From: Podocnemis expansa
Taxonomy: Eukaryota; Chordata; Testudines; Podocnemididae
DNA: 64,000 nucleotides
NCBI GenBank assembly: GCA_007922195.1
Contig: ML681996.1
Location: forward strand, 20,091,201-20,155,200
Reading direction: 5' to 3'
A program made the translations under genes and the position numbers. Under the pieces are notes generated by a model. It was not told where the DNA came from and ran no database searches. It saw only the letters and a program-made list of their open reading frames with translations. The stretch's first letter is position 1; the number at the start of each line of letters is the position of its first letter. Below are positions 11,748-24,210 of this stretch, piece after piece.

Positions 11748-12315
11748 CAGGGTTTAAAGTAAGACGGAACGCCCAGGAATGCTGTTCTGGAGCCCACTAT
11801 TTTTAGGACCTCAGTGTTCTGGGGTGTCTAAAAATAAAACGTGGAGCCAGAATGCTGCATTCCAGGGCCCACCATTTAAAAACAGCAGGACCCCGAACAC
11901 AGCATTCCAGTTCCATGTTCTATTTTTAGAGGCCTGAACACTGGCCCCTAAAAATACCAGGCCCCAAAGTGGTGTTCTGCCACGTTCCAGCAGGGAAGGC
12001 CAGGGGTGTTGCTGAGGTGCTCAAGCCTCACCCCAAATCCTTCCCCTTGCATGCCCTGCCCCAACCTGAGGCCTGCTGCCTCTGCCACAGCAGCATTGCC
12101 ACCCGGACCTGGGGGCTACCTCCCCCACCCCAAGCCACACCACTGCTGGTATGTGCGAGGTGGCCCGGCTCACGCTGGGGCTATTGGGGGCAGAGGGTGG
12201 GGTGCTGGCATGGGGGAGCAAGAGTTGGGGTCCAGGCGGGGGCCTACCCGCATGGGAGGGGGCCCGCCAGCACAGGAGTGTTCCAGGGCCCCCCAGAAGT
12301 ATACTTTAACCCCTG
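11748..12315. mobile_element. hAT-type MITE, GC-rich, with target duplication
   Basis: Left end CAGGGTTTAAAGTA and right end TACTTTAACCCCTG are inverted repeats. Flanks are GACAAGTA and GATAAGTA (7 of 8 matching). The interior is GC-rich with self-complementary TTTTTAGG...CCTAAAAA segments. A related copy lies inverted at 19378-19945. ORFs of up to 128 codons here overlap in several frames and on both strands and reflect base composition only. Confidence 0.8.
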
Positions 12316-13139
12316 GATAAGTACTTTCATTGGATGGAACCACACTTATGCTTAAAGTTTAGCATGTGCTTGAATATTTGGGGTGGAATTTTCAAATGCA
12401 TTACAGTCTTCAATGGGAGCAGAGCTAGTACAATGACAGTTGCTTTTCAGATCCCACCCTTGATAAACAGGGATAGGATTACTTAACATTATTTAACTGC
12501 TTTGTTGACTTTGAGTCTGGTTTTATTTAGATGTGCTAATATGGCATATCAAAAGATGTTCAACATCATACTTCATTTCAGGAATATTTTTCTTCATTAG
12601 AATGTGCATCCATCTTATATATAACCCAGCACATGGAATTATTTTACCTACCAAGTAGTTAATCATATTCCTAACTAATTTCAGGTCAGGAATGAAATTG
12701 AATGATATTACATTTTTATTTCTTCATATTTAAGAGCCACTATCTTACAGATAGATTAATTTCTACTGTCTACATTTTAAAAAAGTTGTGTTTTGTCTGA
12801 AGCATAATACACATCCAAATGCATCTGCATCCATGAGACATGCTTTTTAAATAAAGAACTCATCATTTTAAAATGTCAACACTTGAGTTGAAACTGAACT
12901 ACTAGTTCAGAAGCCTAATTAGAAAAGACATGTTGCGGTATTTGTCATCACAGTTGATAAGTAAATCATAAAAAAAAACTGCAATAGATTTCTATCACAG
13001 TCCATATGTTAAAACTTTATAGGTATGTCTAACACTGAGGACCTTGTGGACAGAGCATCTGGCAGTGAGTCTCAGAGCCGGGGTTAACTAGTTTAGGCTT
13101 ATACTATGGAGCTAAAATGACACAGAATACATTTAGGTT
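12316..13139. other. Intron stretch, no gene seen
   Basis: The first ~100 bases continue the old repeat interrupted by the preceding hAT; the rest is AT-rich with nothing recognised. Confidence 0.55.
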
Positions 13140-13458
13140 CAGAGGCATCACTGGCTGGGGGAGGGACCTGGGGCATGGGCCAAGGCCCCGCCCCTGGCTC
13201 ACAGGCCCAGCCCCCCGCATGCAGGTCCCGCCCCCTGATGAGGGCAGGGATGTAAGTAGCTGCAGGCAGCAGGGTCCTGCATCCCCAGCTGGGGATGGGG
13301 CTGCCACCAGCGCACACCGCCGGGCCCCGGATTGCCTGCCACGGCCACAAGTGGCCGAGTCCCCTTATCCCCAGCCAGGGACAGGCCAGAGATCCGGGGC
13401 CCCGGAGATGGGGTTCGGGGCATGTGCCCCGGGGTGCCCAGCACCAGCAACGCCTCTG
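13140..13458. mobile_element. hAT-type MITE with perfect 8-bp target duplication
   Basis: The element is 319 bp and bounded by TTTAGGTT on both sides (13132-13139 and 13459-13466), a perfect 8-bp duplication. Ends read CAGAGGC and GCCTCTG. The interior is unusually GC- and CpG-rich for this intron, with CCCCGCCC motifs. Overlapping ORFs are not supported as genes. Confidence 0.85.
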
Positions 13459-14653
13459 TTTAGGTTTAGGGTTGAGACCAGGCTGAAAGATTTTTTTCCT
13501 CTCATGGGGTTTCCAACCTCACCTAAACAACCCAAGACTAGAGTGAGTTTACGTCAGCTGAGTTAGGTCCTGTGACTTAATGCTCCAATTCTTTTTTATG
13601 CTACAGGCATATCCTTTGATTCAGACAAGGAATTGTTTTAAAATGTTAATGATAAACCAAAAATAAAAAATAAATATACCGTGCTAGTGAGTGAAATAAT
13701 GATCCTCAAGGGACAATACGTGTCCTTAGGTAGTATTTTGTTAGATATTACAGAAGCTAATATCCCCATTCCATGTTATGCTTAGAAACTCTGAGCATCT
13801 CTATTACATATCTTCCCATGGACTGCAGCTAATCTTCTATTAATTTGCATGCCACTTTTTATTTTAGCATAGAATTTTTAAAATCAGATGCCTAAATCCA
13901 TGCTTTGTTCTTTACAAATCCATATTGACTATTTATCATCCTCTTACCTGCTAAGTCTTTACAGTCTAATTCTTTCCTCTGGTGAATACCCATCAATGCA
14001 AAAGATCAGAAGTGTCAAATATTCCACTTCTAGCAAGAATATGAAGCATTAGTGTCCAAGGCTATGTTGTTACTTGTTATTTTCCAGCCTAGAAAAATTG
14101 CACTGGAAAAGGATACTATTCAACTTATAAATTTGCTGATGCAGCTAACACTTCAATACATCATAAAAAAGTGAGACAGATGAGACATAATGAAGGACAT
14201 ATATAACTGAGGCCTCCAGTCACTGAGGTGGCCTCCACCACTGAGAAAAGTCATCACTTTGATGTGTTGATGGCAGCTCAACAAGAACCAGCTCCTGTTG
14301 CCAAACAAAGTTGCTGCACAAAGCTCTAACCTCACAAGCCCCCTGTTGCTACAACTCACTCCACCAATGGAAGAAACCCCACATCACTGGAAGAAAACCC
14401 CATAAGGATTTATTTAGATGGGAGTGGGAGCTCTTAGAACTGGAGTGAGTTGACACACTTCTGTGTCACAACAAAGCAACATTGTTCACTCTTGCTGTCC
14501 TCTCTCTCTTGTCTCCCTGCCTATAATACAAATTATAGAAGTATATGTTCCTCTTCCCCAGCCTCTTGATCATCCTGGCCCACAACATTACAGACAGGTA
14601 ATGCAAGATGTATCCTTCCTATTGTTTGCATCTTCCCCACTGTCTTACTACAC
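13459..14653. other. Intron stretch, no gene seen
   Basis: AT-rich intron; no recognised repeat with confident ends. Confidence 0.55.
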
Positions 14654-15615
14654 CAGGAGTTGGCAACCTCCGGCACGTATGCCAAAGCTGGCATGCATGC
14701 TCATTACAAGTGGCACACAGGGCTCCCAGCCCCGTGGTTCTGCTCTAGTCCCCAGATATACTCCATTTCTGCAGCTGAAGCTGCACTGGGCATGCAGTGT
14801 TTCCCCCCTCACTTTTCCTGTCTGCCTCCGCATGTGGACATAAGGAGGCACAAGGAGCTAAATTGGGTCAAGGCTGAAGTTTCACTGTGCATGGTGGTTG
14901 CTCCCTCAGCTGACCCCCTCCAGCTCTCCCATGGGGTGCAGCGAGGCCTAAGCTGCACTGCTGGGCAGAGCAGGGTCTATGGAGCCATTTGCAGCCAAAG
15001 CTGCAGTGGCTAGTTCCCTGCTGGCTCCATCCCCAGGCTCCTCCTGTGGGCACAGAGGGATCAAAGCTTCACTGCCACGTGTGGCTGCTGCCTTCACAGC
15101 GAGGCCTAAGGAGCAGAGGTGCTGCTTTTCCTAGTGGTGCCTGGGAGCCAAAGGAACTTTGTGACTTTTGTACCTGGTTAATTACCCCTGCTGACCACCC
15201 CCTAGCCCCTCTCACGTGGGTCAAGTGGTGCCTGAGGGAGCTAAAGGAGGCTTGCGGAAGAAACTACACTTGTACCTGGCTGATCCCACCCCCCTGCTGG
15301 CTCTGACCTCACCCCTTCACATGGGCCCAGAGGCGCTGTGGAGGGCTGAAATAGTGCCCTCCCAGCCAAAAGCTGTACTATACCTGCCTGCTCCTCCCTG
15401 CTGAACTGCTCCTCTCCCTGGTGGGCTCAGAGGTGCCATAAATGAAGCTTCTCAAGCATTTTAATGCATTTATTTACTTTATATATGAACAATGATAGTT
15501 GTTGTCTTGTAGAGACTTGCTTAAACATTAAAGTTTACTACTGGTAGCCGACACTGTAAGTTAGAATGAATCAATGAAGACACGGCATATTACTTCTAAA
15601 AGTTTGCTGACCCCA
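14654..15615. mobile_element. hAT-type non-autonomous element, 962 bp
   Basis: Left end CAGGAGTTGGCAACCTCCGG and right end AGTTTGCTGACCCCA are inverted repeats. Flanks TACTACAC and TAGTACAC match at 7 of 8 bases. The interior has several diverged ~100-bp units containing CTGGCTCCATCCC/CTGATCCCACCCC and GAGGTGCTGC motifs, suggesting internal duplication. No transposase frame is intact. Confidence 0.75.
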
Positions 15616-16485
15616 TAGTACACTTTGCATTTTTTAAAAAATTCACCTTTTTGTATGACATGCTGTTGAAACTCTCACAGAAGTGTTTCCCAAAATATAA
15701 GGCGTGCCATTTGAGGGGTTGTACTTGTATAAGACTAGCCAGGCATGCAAAAAATAGGCCTCTGAATTGCTTTGCAGTCTCACTTCTTGGGGCAGGGGGA
15801 TAGTTGTGAGAGGGGAAGGTCGCTAATTGTTATGGTTGCAAAGAAAACCTTTAAAACAGGAAGCCAATAAAGCTAATGTACAGTGATTGCTTGAGTCTGC
15901 AGTGAGCCTGAAACAATAGCTTTGATCTGTGAATTTTCCCCTTCATTTCAGCAGGTGATAACTGATTAGTTAATGATAACACTAAATGCCAATATTTTAC
16001 TACTTATAAAAGCATATGCGAGTAGTAGTAGTACCATATTGGGAAAGGCTACAGCACAATTTTCATCTTTACAGATGGGAAGAGGGGTATGTAGAGCCAG
16101 TAGGGGTGGGACATGCAACATATGATACACATAAAGATACAGAGCAACATATGCTGGTGTTACAGGGGCCATGATTAATTTTATATTTGTGGGGGCAGAA
16201 ACTTTAAAAAGTTAGGAGCACTCCAATTTATAAAATCTTAATTACATATTGGTCCCTGATGTGCTCCCTAAAGCAACACCCACAATAATCATGGATGAAA
16301 TTACTGATTACGTTTTTTAAAAATTTGTTGACTTTATAAATTAATCTTTTAAATGCCTTGTATAGTTCTGGATTTCCTTGTATAGGAATATGCAAATAAG
16401 AGAGGCTATTTATATGCATGTGCACATTTATATGATTGTGGACAGCTGTTGCATTAGGGCTAGCTAGAAGGACTGCTTGTTATCA
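15616..16485. other. Intron stretch, no gene seen
   Basis: AT-rich, no recognised feature. The last ten bases (16476-16485) are the left target duplication of the next element. Confidence 0.55.
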
Positions 16486-16615
16486 AGTTCCAAAGGGCTA
16501 GCTGTGTTAGTCTAGTTCAGCAAAACAAACAAGCAGTCCGGTGGTACTTCAAAGACTAACAAATAAATACATTCATTAATTTTTAAAAGTTCCACTGGAC
16601 TCCATGTTTGTTTTT
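16486..16615. mobile_element. Miniature inverted Penelope-like insertion
   Basis: Starts with the PLE terminal sequence (GCTGTGTTAGTCTAGTTCAG). An arm near 16526-16556 (ACAAGCAGTCCGGTGGTACTT) is followed by its diverged reverse complement near 16586-16611 (AAGTTCCACTGGACTCCATG). The whole unit is flanked by CTTGTTATCA at 16476-16485 and 16616-16625, a perfect 10-bp target duplication. So the head-to-head arrangement was created by one insertion. No coding remains. Confidence 0.75.
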
Positions 16616-17035
16616 CTTGTTATCAGGAAACTTAGACACCTAACACTCCAGAGAGAAACTGATACCCACATTAAGACAGACCATGATTGGTAGGGGGGTT
16701 TGTTGTTGTTGTTGTTGGTTTTGTTTTGTTTTTTTTCCCCCCTCCTATGAGGTTAATCTGCATGGAGCAGTAAACCCTGGCGATCTTAGAGAAAGTAGGG
16801 AGCGGGAGGACATACTGTAATGAGCCACCTCACACTGTAATCCACCAGTATCCTTTCTAGACACTCAGATATACACACTGCAAAAGTATCATTCATAATG
16901 AACATCTACTCCGATTATGGTCATCCACAGAAACACTGCCCATGTAGCTTTCACAGACAAGCACTATAACAGAACCATAGGTGTTCATGCAGGGGAGACA
17001 CTGTTGCTGATCTAGGGCATAGGGTCTGTTTCTAA

Positions 17036-17160
17036 CACTGTTGCTGATCTAGGGCAAATCATTGTGCCTGTCTCTGTACCTCTGTTTCCTCTTCTATAGA
17101 ATCGGGATAATGAGATTGCCCTTTTCTGGAAAGGGCTTTAAGTTCCTAGGTCTTCTGAGT
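17036..17160 (+). repeat. MIR/CORE-type SINE fragment
   Basis: GGGCAAATCATTGTGCCTGT, then CTCTGTTTCCTC...ATAGAATCGGGATAATGAGA, follows the well-known MIR 3' half (GGCAAGTCACTTAACCTC...CTGTTTCCTCATCTGTAAAATGGGGATAAT). Its 5' part is tandemly duplicated: ACACTGTTGCTGATCTAGGG occurs at about 16998 and 17036. ORFs overlapping it are not genes. Confidence 0.75.
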
Positions 17161-18544
17161 CATAGTCCAAGGCTGCCAACTGATCAACAGCAGATTGTTC
17201 TTTGCTCATGCACATTTGGAGCTCTTCCCCCCTCCTCTTTTACACCACACAAAAATGCTGGGATGGTCACAATCCCTCTATGTATGGGTCCACAGCTGTG
17301 CCCCCAGAGGTGTAAATAACCCTCCAAACACCTGAATCATTGCCTTCTTACCCCCCACATCTACATAAAAGGTATGGTAGGGTTTGCACAGACATGTGAT
17401 GTGTTGTAATGCTTTCTTGAGGCACACACTTCTTTCACCAGAACTCTTCTGAGTCAGATTTGGATCTGTGCCAGTCCCAACACACAGCTTGCCTAAATAA
17501 CACTGTCAGGCAATAATATCTAATGCAGGCATCATCTATGTGTGCAGCTATGAGTAGTAGCCATTGCCATGTAAGGGAATACCAGAAGATGAGAATGCAG
17601 ATTAGGAAGCCTCCCTTGCATGAACACACTTTATTACAACACTCTGTAGTTCTAGCTGTCAAAGTCCTGTAAATTACCTCCTTGCACTGTTTCCAGGAAG
17701 CCATAAAAAGAGTAGCCAATTTCTTTCTTGCTCTCTCACTGACAGCACAGTCAATTTGAAGTTGGCTCAAAACATATTTTTGGTCCATCTCCATTCCCTT
17801 TCCTCCTCTTACACTTTCCTGTTTCCTTACCCCCCCTTGCATAAATATATTGCAACCAGAGATGCATATAAAATTAGAAATGAAAGAATACTAAGCTTGT
17901 ATAATTAAGCAAGAGCCCATGTTTGTAGTTCACATATTAAATGGTGGTCTGATTTATAAACTGTGTGGTGGGAGCCCTGAAAGTGAACCAAGAATCTACT
18001 ACTGGTTAAGATCAGAGAACCATTAATGAAGAATGTAGTGAGATGGCACATACTATACTGATACATTTAAGAAAACTGAGCAAATACATTGCAGCTATAG
18101 CATTACGGCCATGGAGATCCCTGCCTCCTAATTGCAGCTATCCAGTGAACTGCACTCCCATCACTAACTGTGGGTTTGTCTGACATGCAAAGACACTATT
18201 AAAATACTTAAACACTTTTGAAAGCATCAGCGACTTCTTTCTCTGCACCTTAGGCTAAACACAGTTAAACAGCAATTGAACATATCTCAAGAAGCATTTA
18301 CTGCCCCAAGGCTTGGACCGCTGTCATTCTGAATGTGGCATTATTGTACTGTAGAGCTAGTGCATGCCATCTCTAAAGCAGTCTTGCTGAATAAAGTCAA
18401 ACACAAATCTGCTGTTTGAGACTTGCAAACTGCTCTACAGTAATAGTATGCATTAATTGCTTTTGGACTAAAATCATTTCATACATATTGTGCCAAATCC
18501 CACAGTCCTTTTAAGAGCTTAATAAATAAAATAATGAAATGATT
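17161..18544. other. Intron stretch, no gene seen
   Basis: AT-rich intron. A 135-codon minus-strand ORF at 17435-17842 has no recognisable domain and ordinary composition; I do not call it. Confidence 0.55.
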
Positions 18545-18830
18545 CACAGCATGGAAAGGCTTACATATGAAGAAAGATTGAAATGATTAAGACTGTAGTT
18601 TATGGAGGGAGAATGAGAGAAGAATGTAAAATATCAGTTAGCAAATTGTTTCCATTCTTGTAATACAAGATGAAAGAAACATATAATCAAAAGCAACATG
18701 TTCAGAAGTGATGAAAAAATATTTCTTACCCACTGCATAATTGATCTGGGAAACTCATTGCCACAAGGTACGACTGAGTTCCAGAGTTTAGCATGATTGA
18801 AAAAAGGATGAAGGATGAGATTTTCAAAAT
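18545..18830 (+). mobile_element. CR1-family LINE 3' fragment
   Basis: ATGGAAAGGCTTACATATGA, AGAAAGATTGAA matches the CR1 reverse-transcriptase C-terminal region (…YEERLK…) and GGGAAACTCATTGCCACAAG matches the CR1 3' region. The sequence is diverged with no long open frame; an inactive fragment. Confidence 0.7.
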
Positions 18831-19377
18831 CATCTGACAGAGTTGCACACTCATCCCCCACTGTAAGTCAATGGATATTGTGCACCTAGTTTCCTTAAGT
18901 GTCTCTGAAAAAGCTCACCCTATATGTTTATATGGGTTATACTTCTGAGAATAAACCAATCATTAACTGTATGGAGGTAGGAAGAGACTTTCCTGTACTG
19001 TCCAATACAAGGATTCTTCCACTTCCCTCTGAAGTGTCTGGGACTGGTAACTAGACTGAGAATCTGCTGCAATACAGCAATGCCTATGTTTTACTAGAAA
19101 AATAAAGATAGTGGACATGATCTTTACACTTATATTTGTGGAAGGAAGCTGGGGACAAAGACCCTGGGAGGGGATTCTCCTCCTATTCATGGCTGCACCC
19201 CAGAACTTTGGGTAATAGGTACTCTCTCTCCAAAAACTAATATGAAGACTATAGTGTGCCATCTTTTCTCAGGAATTTCCACATTGCTGGTCACTGGCAA
19301 AGTTTTCGCCCTCTGATCACTGCCTTCATTTAGTGTATCACTACTTCCCACACCAGCACAGAACTTGGCCCCATAAT
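18831..19377. other. Intron stretch, no gene seen
   Basis: No recognised element or exon. Confidence 0.5.
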
Positions 19378-19945
19378 CAAGGGTTAAAGTATAATTTGGG
19401 GGGGCCCCAGAATGCTCCTGCACCAGTGGGCTCCCCTCCCACTCCAGTGGCCCCCCCCAGAACCAAGCTCTCACCCCCTGTGTCAGTGCCCCATCTCCTG
19501 CCCTCGATACCCCTGCAGCGTGAGCCAGCCACCCCCACACTCACCAGTGGTGCGACTGGGCAGGTGGGGGGTGGTATGCCCCACATCCCAGCAGCACCGT
19601 GCGTGCGGCCAAGGCTACAGACCCCTGGTTGGGGGCGGGGAGTGGAAGGGGAGGAGCTTGGGGCAGTAACACCCCTAGCCCCCGCTCCCTCCCCTTCCTG
19701 CTGGGATACAGCAGAATGCCACTCTGGGACCCACTATTTTTTAGGGGCCCAGCGTTTGGGTCCCTAAAAATAGAGCATGGACCTGGAACGCTGTGTTCTG
19801 GGGCCCGCTATTTGTAAAGGGTGGGCCCCAGAACACAACACTCTGGCTCCACATTCCATTTTTAGAGGCCCCAGAACACCGAGCCCCTAAAAATAGTAGG
19901 CCCCTGAATGGCATTCCAGTGCGTTCCCCCTTTCTTTAACCCCTG
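19378..19945. mobile_element. hAT-type MITE, inverted relative of the 11.7-kb copy
   Basis: Ends CAAGGGTTAAAGTAT and TTTCTTTAACCCCTG match the 11748-12315 family, and the interior shares AGGGCCC/TTTTTAGGGGCC and CAGAATGC motifs in opposite orientation. Flanks CCCATAAT and CCCTAATG resemble a target duplication with a one-base loss. ORFs (up to 144 codons) reflect GC-rich composition. Confidence 0.7.
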
Positions 19946-22900
19946 CCCTAATGCACCTTCGAAGAGTTTCTGCAAGGCTGATTCATCTCCCTTTTCTTGG
20001 TACACTATAAAAGAGTTCTTTTGGGCAAATGATTTGGGCCTACAATAAAACCACTTTCCCAAACCAGTCAATGAAAACTGGTCTGAATAAAAAACAGAGT
20101 AAGGAGCTCAGGATTTGTTCAGCTGTGTATGCTTACTGCAAAATAATAAAGCCTCTTTTTTTCTTTTTTTTTTGTTCCCCAAGCAAATAGAAAGATTTAG
20201 CTACTTTACTGATTATGAAATAATAAGTGACAAGCAAAATAATCTAAAAAGGGCATTTTAGAATGACATTTAGGCTAAAATTCTGTCCCACCAATTACTG
20301 CACTGAAGAGTCTAGTACACATACTGATTAAAAAAAACAAACAAACAAACAAAAAAACCCAACCCTGTATTAAAAATGTAACACGTGAATGATCAAATAA
20401 ATAAATAAACAAACAAACAAACGGCCAGGAATGTCAAGCAGGGTGTGCTCAGGTCCCAGCATGGCAACACGATAATTTATGGTGCCATCTAGCTTTGTTC
20501 TAACAACTCCACTCCACTTAACAGCCCTATTTATCAACCAAGAGCCACATTTTGCTGTCACTTACCCCCAATCAGGAATATTGAAATCTATTAAGTTACA
20601 TTGGTGTATAACTGATGCAAAGGAGAAGAGAATCCTTAAAGTATATACTGCATATATACTTTTAATGTACATTTGTTCTAGTTTTCTTTAGCCTGCATGT
20701 TAACAGATTTTTCTTTATATTACTGGGAGCATCTAGATTGTCCATTCATCTGCCTGACATGCGATTTAATGGTATTTCTTTCTTAGTGTGGTCTAGATGA
20801 TTAAATTAAGCAAAGTAGCCATCTACCTGCCTGTGGGCAGGTAACCAAAGAACCATTACCGAAATCATACAATCCTGGCTTGAACTGCCTCCCCCCACCC
20901 TTTTTAAAGTTTCAGATACAGTTGCTTCTTAGCATGTTATGCTAACATCTTGTGCAGCTGTTCATCTAATTATGGGATGAATACAAAAAATGTGTTTACT
21001 AAATTCATGTTCTTACTAGCCCTAATTATTACATCCATGGTTCCCCAGGGAACTGTGTGATACTGCAAGAATAACTTAAATATTATTTATCTTAGTACAG
21101 TAGTTTGTTGTTTAACTAATGGGTACAAAGGACCCTTTCTGCACAATGGAGACAAAGCTGAACATCTGTGGTCAGACAACAAGCTTGTATACAGAATTGT
21201 GCATACCTGAAAACTTATTCTAAATACACAGCACTAATTTATAATTCTGGTTAAATAATATGAAAGAGCCATATCATGTATTGTTAAATATGTTTTCTAT
21301 TTTAAATATTTCAAATATAATTTGGTATTTCTATTTACAAAAATTAAAATGACAAAGACTAAACAGTAATAACATCACTAATAATTATGGACTAAATACA
21401 CATACTTTAATACTTTATCTAGAATTTAAAGTAATTCTCTAGATTTTAATTTTCTAGAATTAAATGTAAGTGTTAAGTCTACTTACAAGCCAGTTAAATC
21501 CTTCGATAGCCTGAGTCATTTATCTCAGTAAAGTGGCAACAAATCTTTCTGAAAAGTAGGACTTAACATGACTTCCTGAAGTCCTATAGACATTAAGATG
21601 TAGGACACGTTTAAGCTATCTAATTGTTCAGCTGGTCTAATGCTTAAGTATTAATCTGTCACTGTGTCAAATAACATACATTTAGATTATTCAGTAAAAT
21701 GTGTGTCTGCTTAAACTCTGGGCTGAAACAATTCATTGGTGCAATTAGAATGTCATCCTTACTGAAGAAGACTTAAGAAAAGTCTCTATCAGAGCTCAAA
21801 AGTCAACATCATTTCATTGATTATCATATAAAAATGATGGGGCTTCAGTAAATTGAAGGGAGTAGAGGGACACTAACAAGCATTGTTACTTGTCCTAAAT
21901 ACGCACCATGCTTCCAGTTCATGTTTTCTTTGCTAGCCCAGCATGTTGGGTGGGAAAACACATTCTTGGCACCAGCATGTGTGCATATGCCAAAAAAAAA
22001 AAAAAAAAATCACATACCCTCTTCGTTCTGCCAGCTATAGTGGAGCTCTTTGCATATGAAAGCAAATTCTCTTGGAGTTTCTCTCAGTGATGCTTTATAG
22101 ATAGAGCCAGTAGACATAATGTATAACAAAGCCAACACTTCCATTTGGAGATTGAAGGCCAGATCCTGGAAAGTGCTAAGAATCCTCAGGTCCTGCTTGG
22201 AGATGCTCAGCCCTTTGTAGAATCAGGCCCTCTGTGTGGCTTGTGTAGCGTATATATAGCTCCCACCAGCATGTAAAACAGATGATGGAGATACAGATTT
22301 TTTTCAATATTTTTTATAAAACTTACTGTGTGAGACAGCTGTATAGCTAGGGAGGTAGAGAAAGCACCTAAGTTGTATCTAGGCTGTATACTTAACCTAT
22401 GCTAAGGTGCCTTAACAATTATGTTAGGCAGGCTTCACAATCTAGTTTTAAGACACACTGAGCATTTGGGTAGATTTTATAGGTAAAGATGTGTTGTTTC
22501 ATAATAGGCCTGTTATTTGTATGACTATGAATAAAAGATTGCAATTGTAAAATAACAGATCATGGTTAAATCATTTAAAAATATCATACACTGGCTTTGA
22601 GAGAGAATATTGGATTCTTTCTTCTACATCTTTCAGCATTTTGTACACATTTTTCTGAAGATCTTTTTTATCCTTACTAGCTGACGTTGATACAATTGGC
22701 TATCAGCTCACAACCATTTCCTCACTAAATATAAAACATTTAAAATATTTCTGTATTGCACAGCAACTCATATCCTTATTTCTGGACTATTTAGTCTATG
22801 CTATTCTTGTAAGGGGACTAAGAACTGTTATATTAGAAACATATATTTAATAGTAGCAATTATTCACAACAGAAGTATTTCAAATTCATCTCTTCAATGC

Positions 22901-23724
22901 ACTATGTCATTAGATCACATTTTATTTTATTTATTTTTGTTACAAGACATACCTGTAGTTTAGTCCCAGTAATTTTGCAGCAAAACTGTGATGAATCCCT
23001 ATTAGAATTTATTAAATTACATTCCAATGCGGATAGCGGGGGTGGTTAAGAAACTTGTCCATATTCTGCAGACTAATGATGCTCTAAATAATGCAGGGAT
23101 CAGCATAAGAATTTGAAGGGAGAACACAAATACCTTGAGACTACCTGTCATTTTAAGTAACTGTCAAAGAAAAGTTGCCGAGCTGAAGGAAAACTTAGCA
23201 GTGGCCTAAGAGATTCAGTTAGCCATTATGCCATGTTAAAAAGCTTCATTTCATTATGTGAAATCCTGTCCAATAAGAAAGAAAAGAGAGAAGGCTAATT
23301 ATCTGCCTGTGAGATACCTCTGTGTCTCAGAAATTCACTTAGGAATTTAGTATGATCAGTGTGTTCAAAACTATGGTCAGGTCTTAGGTAAAAGACTGGT
23401 ATGTAAACTGAAAAGGTATGTTAACTATGAATTATCCAAGGGGTCAGTAAAGAGATAGTTATCTTTTATGTTATGTCCACAGACTGAGCAATTTCTTGAG
23501 CTTAACAGTATTTTAAAGTAGTTAACATGTTTTCTTCTACTTGATAAAAGTCAATCCCAAAGCAAGCTGATTACATTTTATATCTCAAACATTACTAATC
23601 ACTGTTAACCACGACAGACAAGACAAGTAACAAACAAATAATGAAACTAGTGTGTAAATGGAAATATTCCAATTTTCAGTTCTATACCATATGGAAAATT
23701 GAGTTTATTCACTTTATATATACA
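19946..23724. other. Intron stretch, no gene seen
   Basis: Long AT-rich stretch with simple repeats: (AAAC)n near 20332-20357, (AAAT)/(AAAC)n near 20397-20421, a ~17-base A run near 21992. No exon, RNA gene or intact transposon recognised. Confidence 0.6.
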
Positions 23725-23945
23725 ATGGTTTTGTAGCCATATTTGTTTCAGGATATTAAAGAGATTAATGTGAAGTAATATCTACTTGGACCAACTTCTG
23801 TTGATGAGAAAGTCGAGCTTTGGAGCTATAAAGAACTCTTTGTCAAGTCTGGGAAAGGTACCTGAAGAGTCCTGTGTAACTCAAAAGCTAGCCCCTCTCA
23901 CCAAAAGAAGTACTTACCTCATTGACTTTGTCTCGCTATATAATT
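23725..23945. mobile_element. Penelope-like terminal repeats, second family, head to head
   Basis: The left arm contains TTGTAGCCATATTTGTTTCA, GGATATTAAAGAG, then TTGGACCAACTTCTGTTGATG, AGAAAGTCGAGCTTTGGAGC. From about 23870 the same unit runs in the opposite direction (CTGAAGAGTCC...AAAAGCTAGCCCCTCTCACC), approximating the reverse complement of the left arm. The CTGAAGA...AAAAGCT pieces look like a decayed hammerhead core. Assignment to PLE is by resemblance to sauropsid repeats with GAGACAAGCTTTCGAGC. Confidence 0.55.
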
Positions 23946-24210
23946 TAGTCAATAGATAGATAAAGAGAGAGATAGAGGGATGTTTTCAACAGAAATGGAA
24001 TGAGATGAGACATATTTAGTAATAGATAGAAACTTGTTAGGACAGGAAGAGATGAATGCCATTTAAACTCCAGGATGGGCTTTAGATAGGTGAAGTTTGG
24101 GCAAACAATCATTAAGTTGTGTGTGGTGATGAAAATAAGGTACCAGATACATTATTAAATGAAGACTCATAGACACTAAGGTCAGAAAAGATTAGTATGA
24201 TCATCTACTA

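Noticed and set aside
11969..12355. 128-codon plus-strand ORF in GC-rich sequence
   Set aside because: Overlapped by other long frames on both strands and wholly explained by the hAT element and its base composition.
13117..13566. 149-codon ORF with many Pro/Arg codons
   Set aside because: Runs across the boundary of a MITE with a perfect target duplication; no domain, and low-complexity composition.
14463..15404. Series of ORFs of 60-126 codons
   Set aside because: Inside or at the edge of a 962-bp hAT element; several frames open at once.
17435..17842. 135-codon minus-strand ORF
   Set aside because: No recognisable family, no splice signals or conservation evidence from sequence alone.
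19333..19767. 144-codon Pro-rich ORF
   Set aside because: Lies in a MITE copy related to the one at 11.7 kb; frame not shared between copies.
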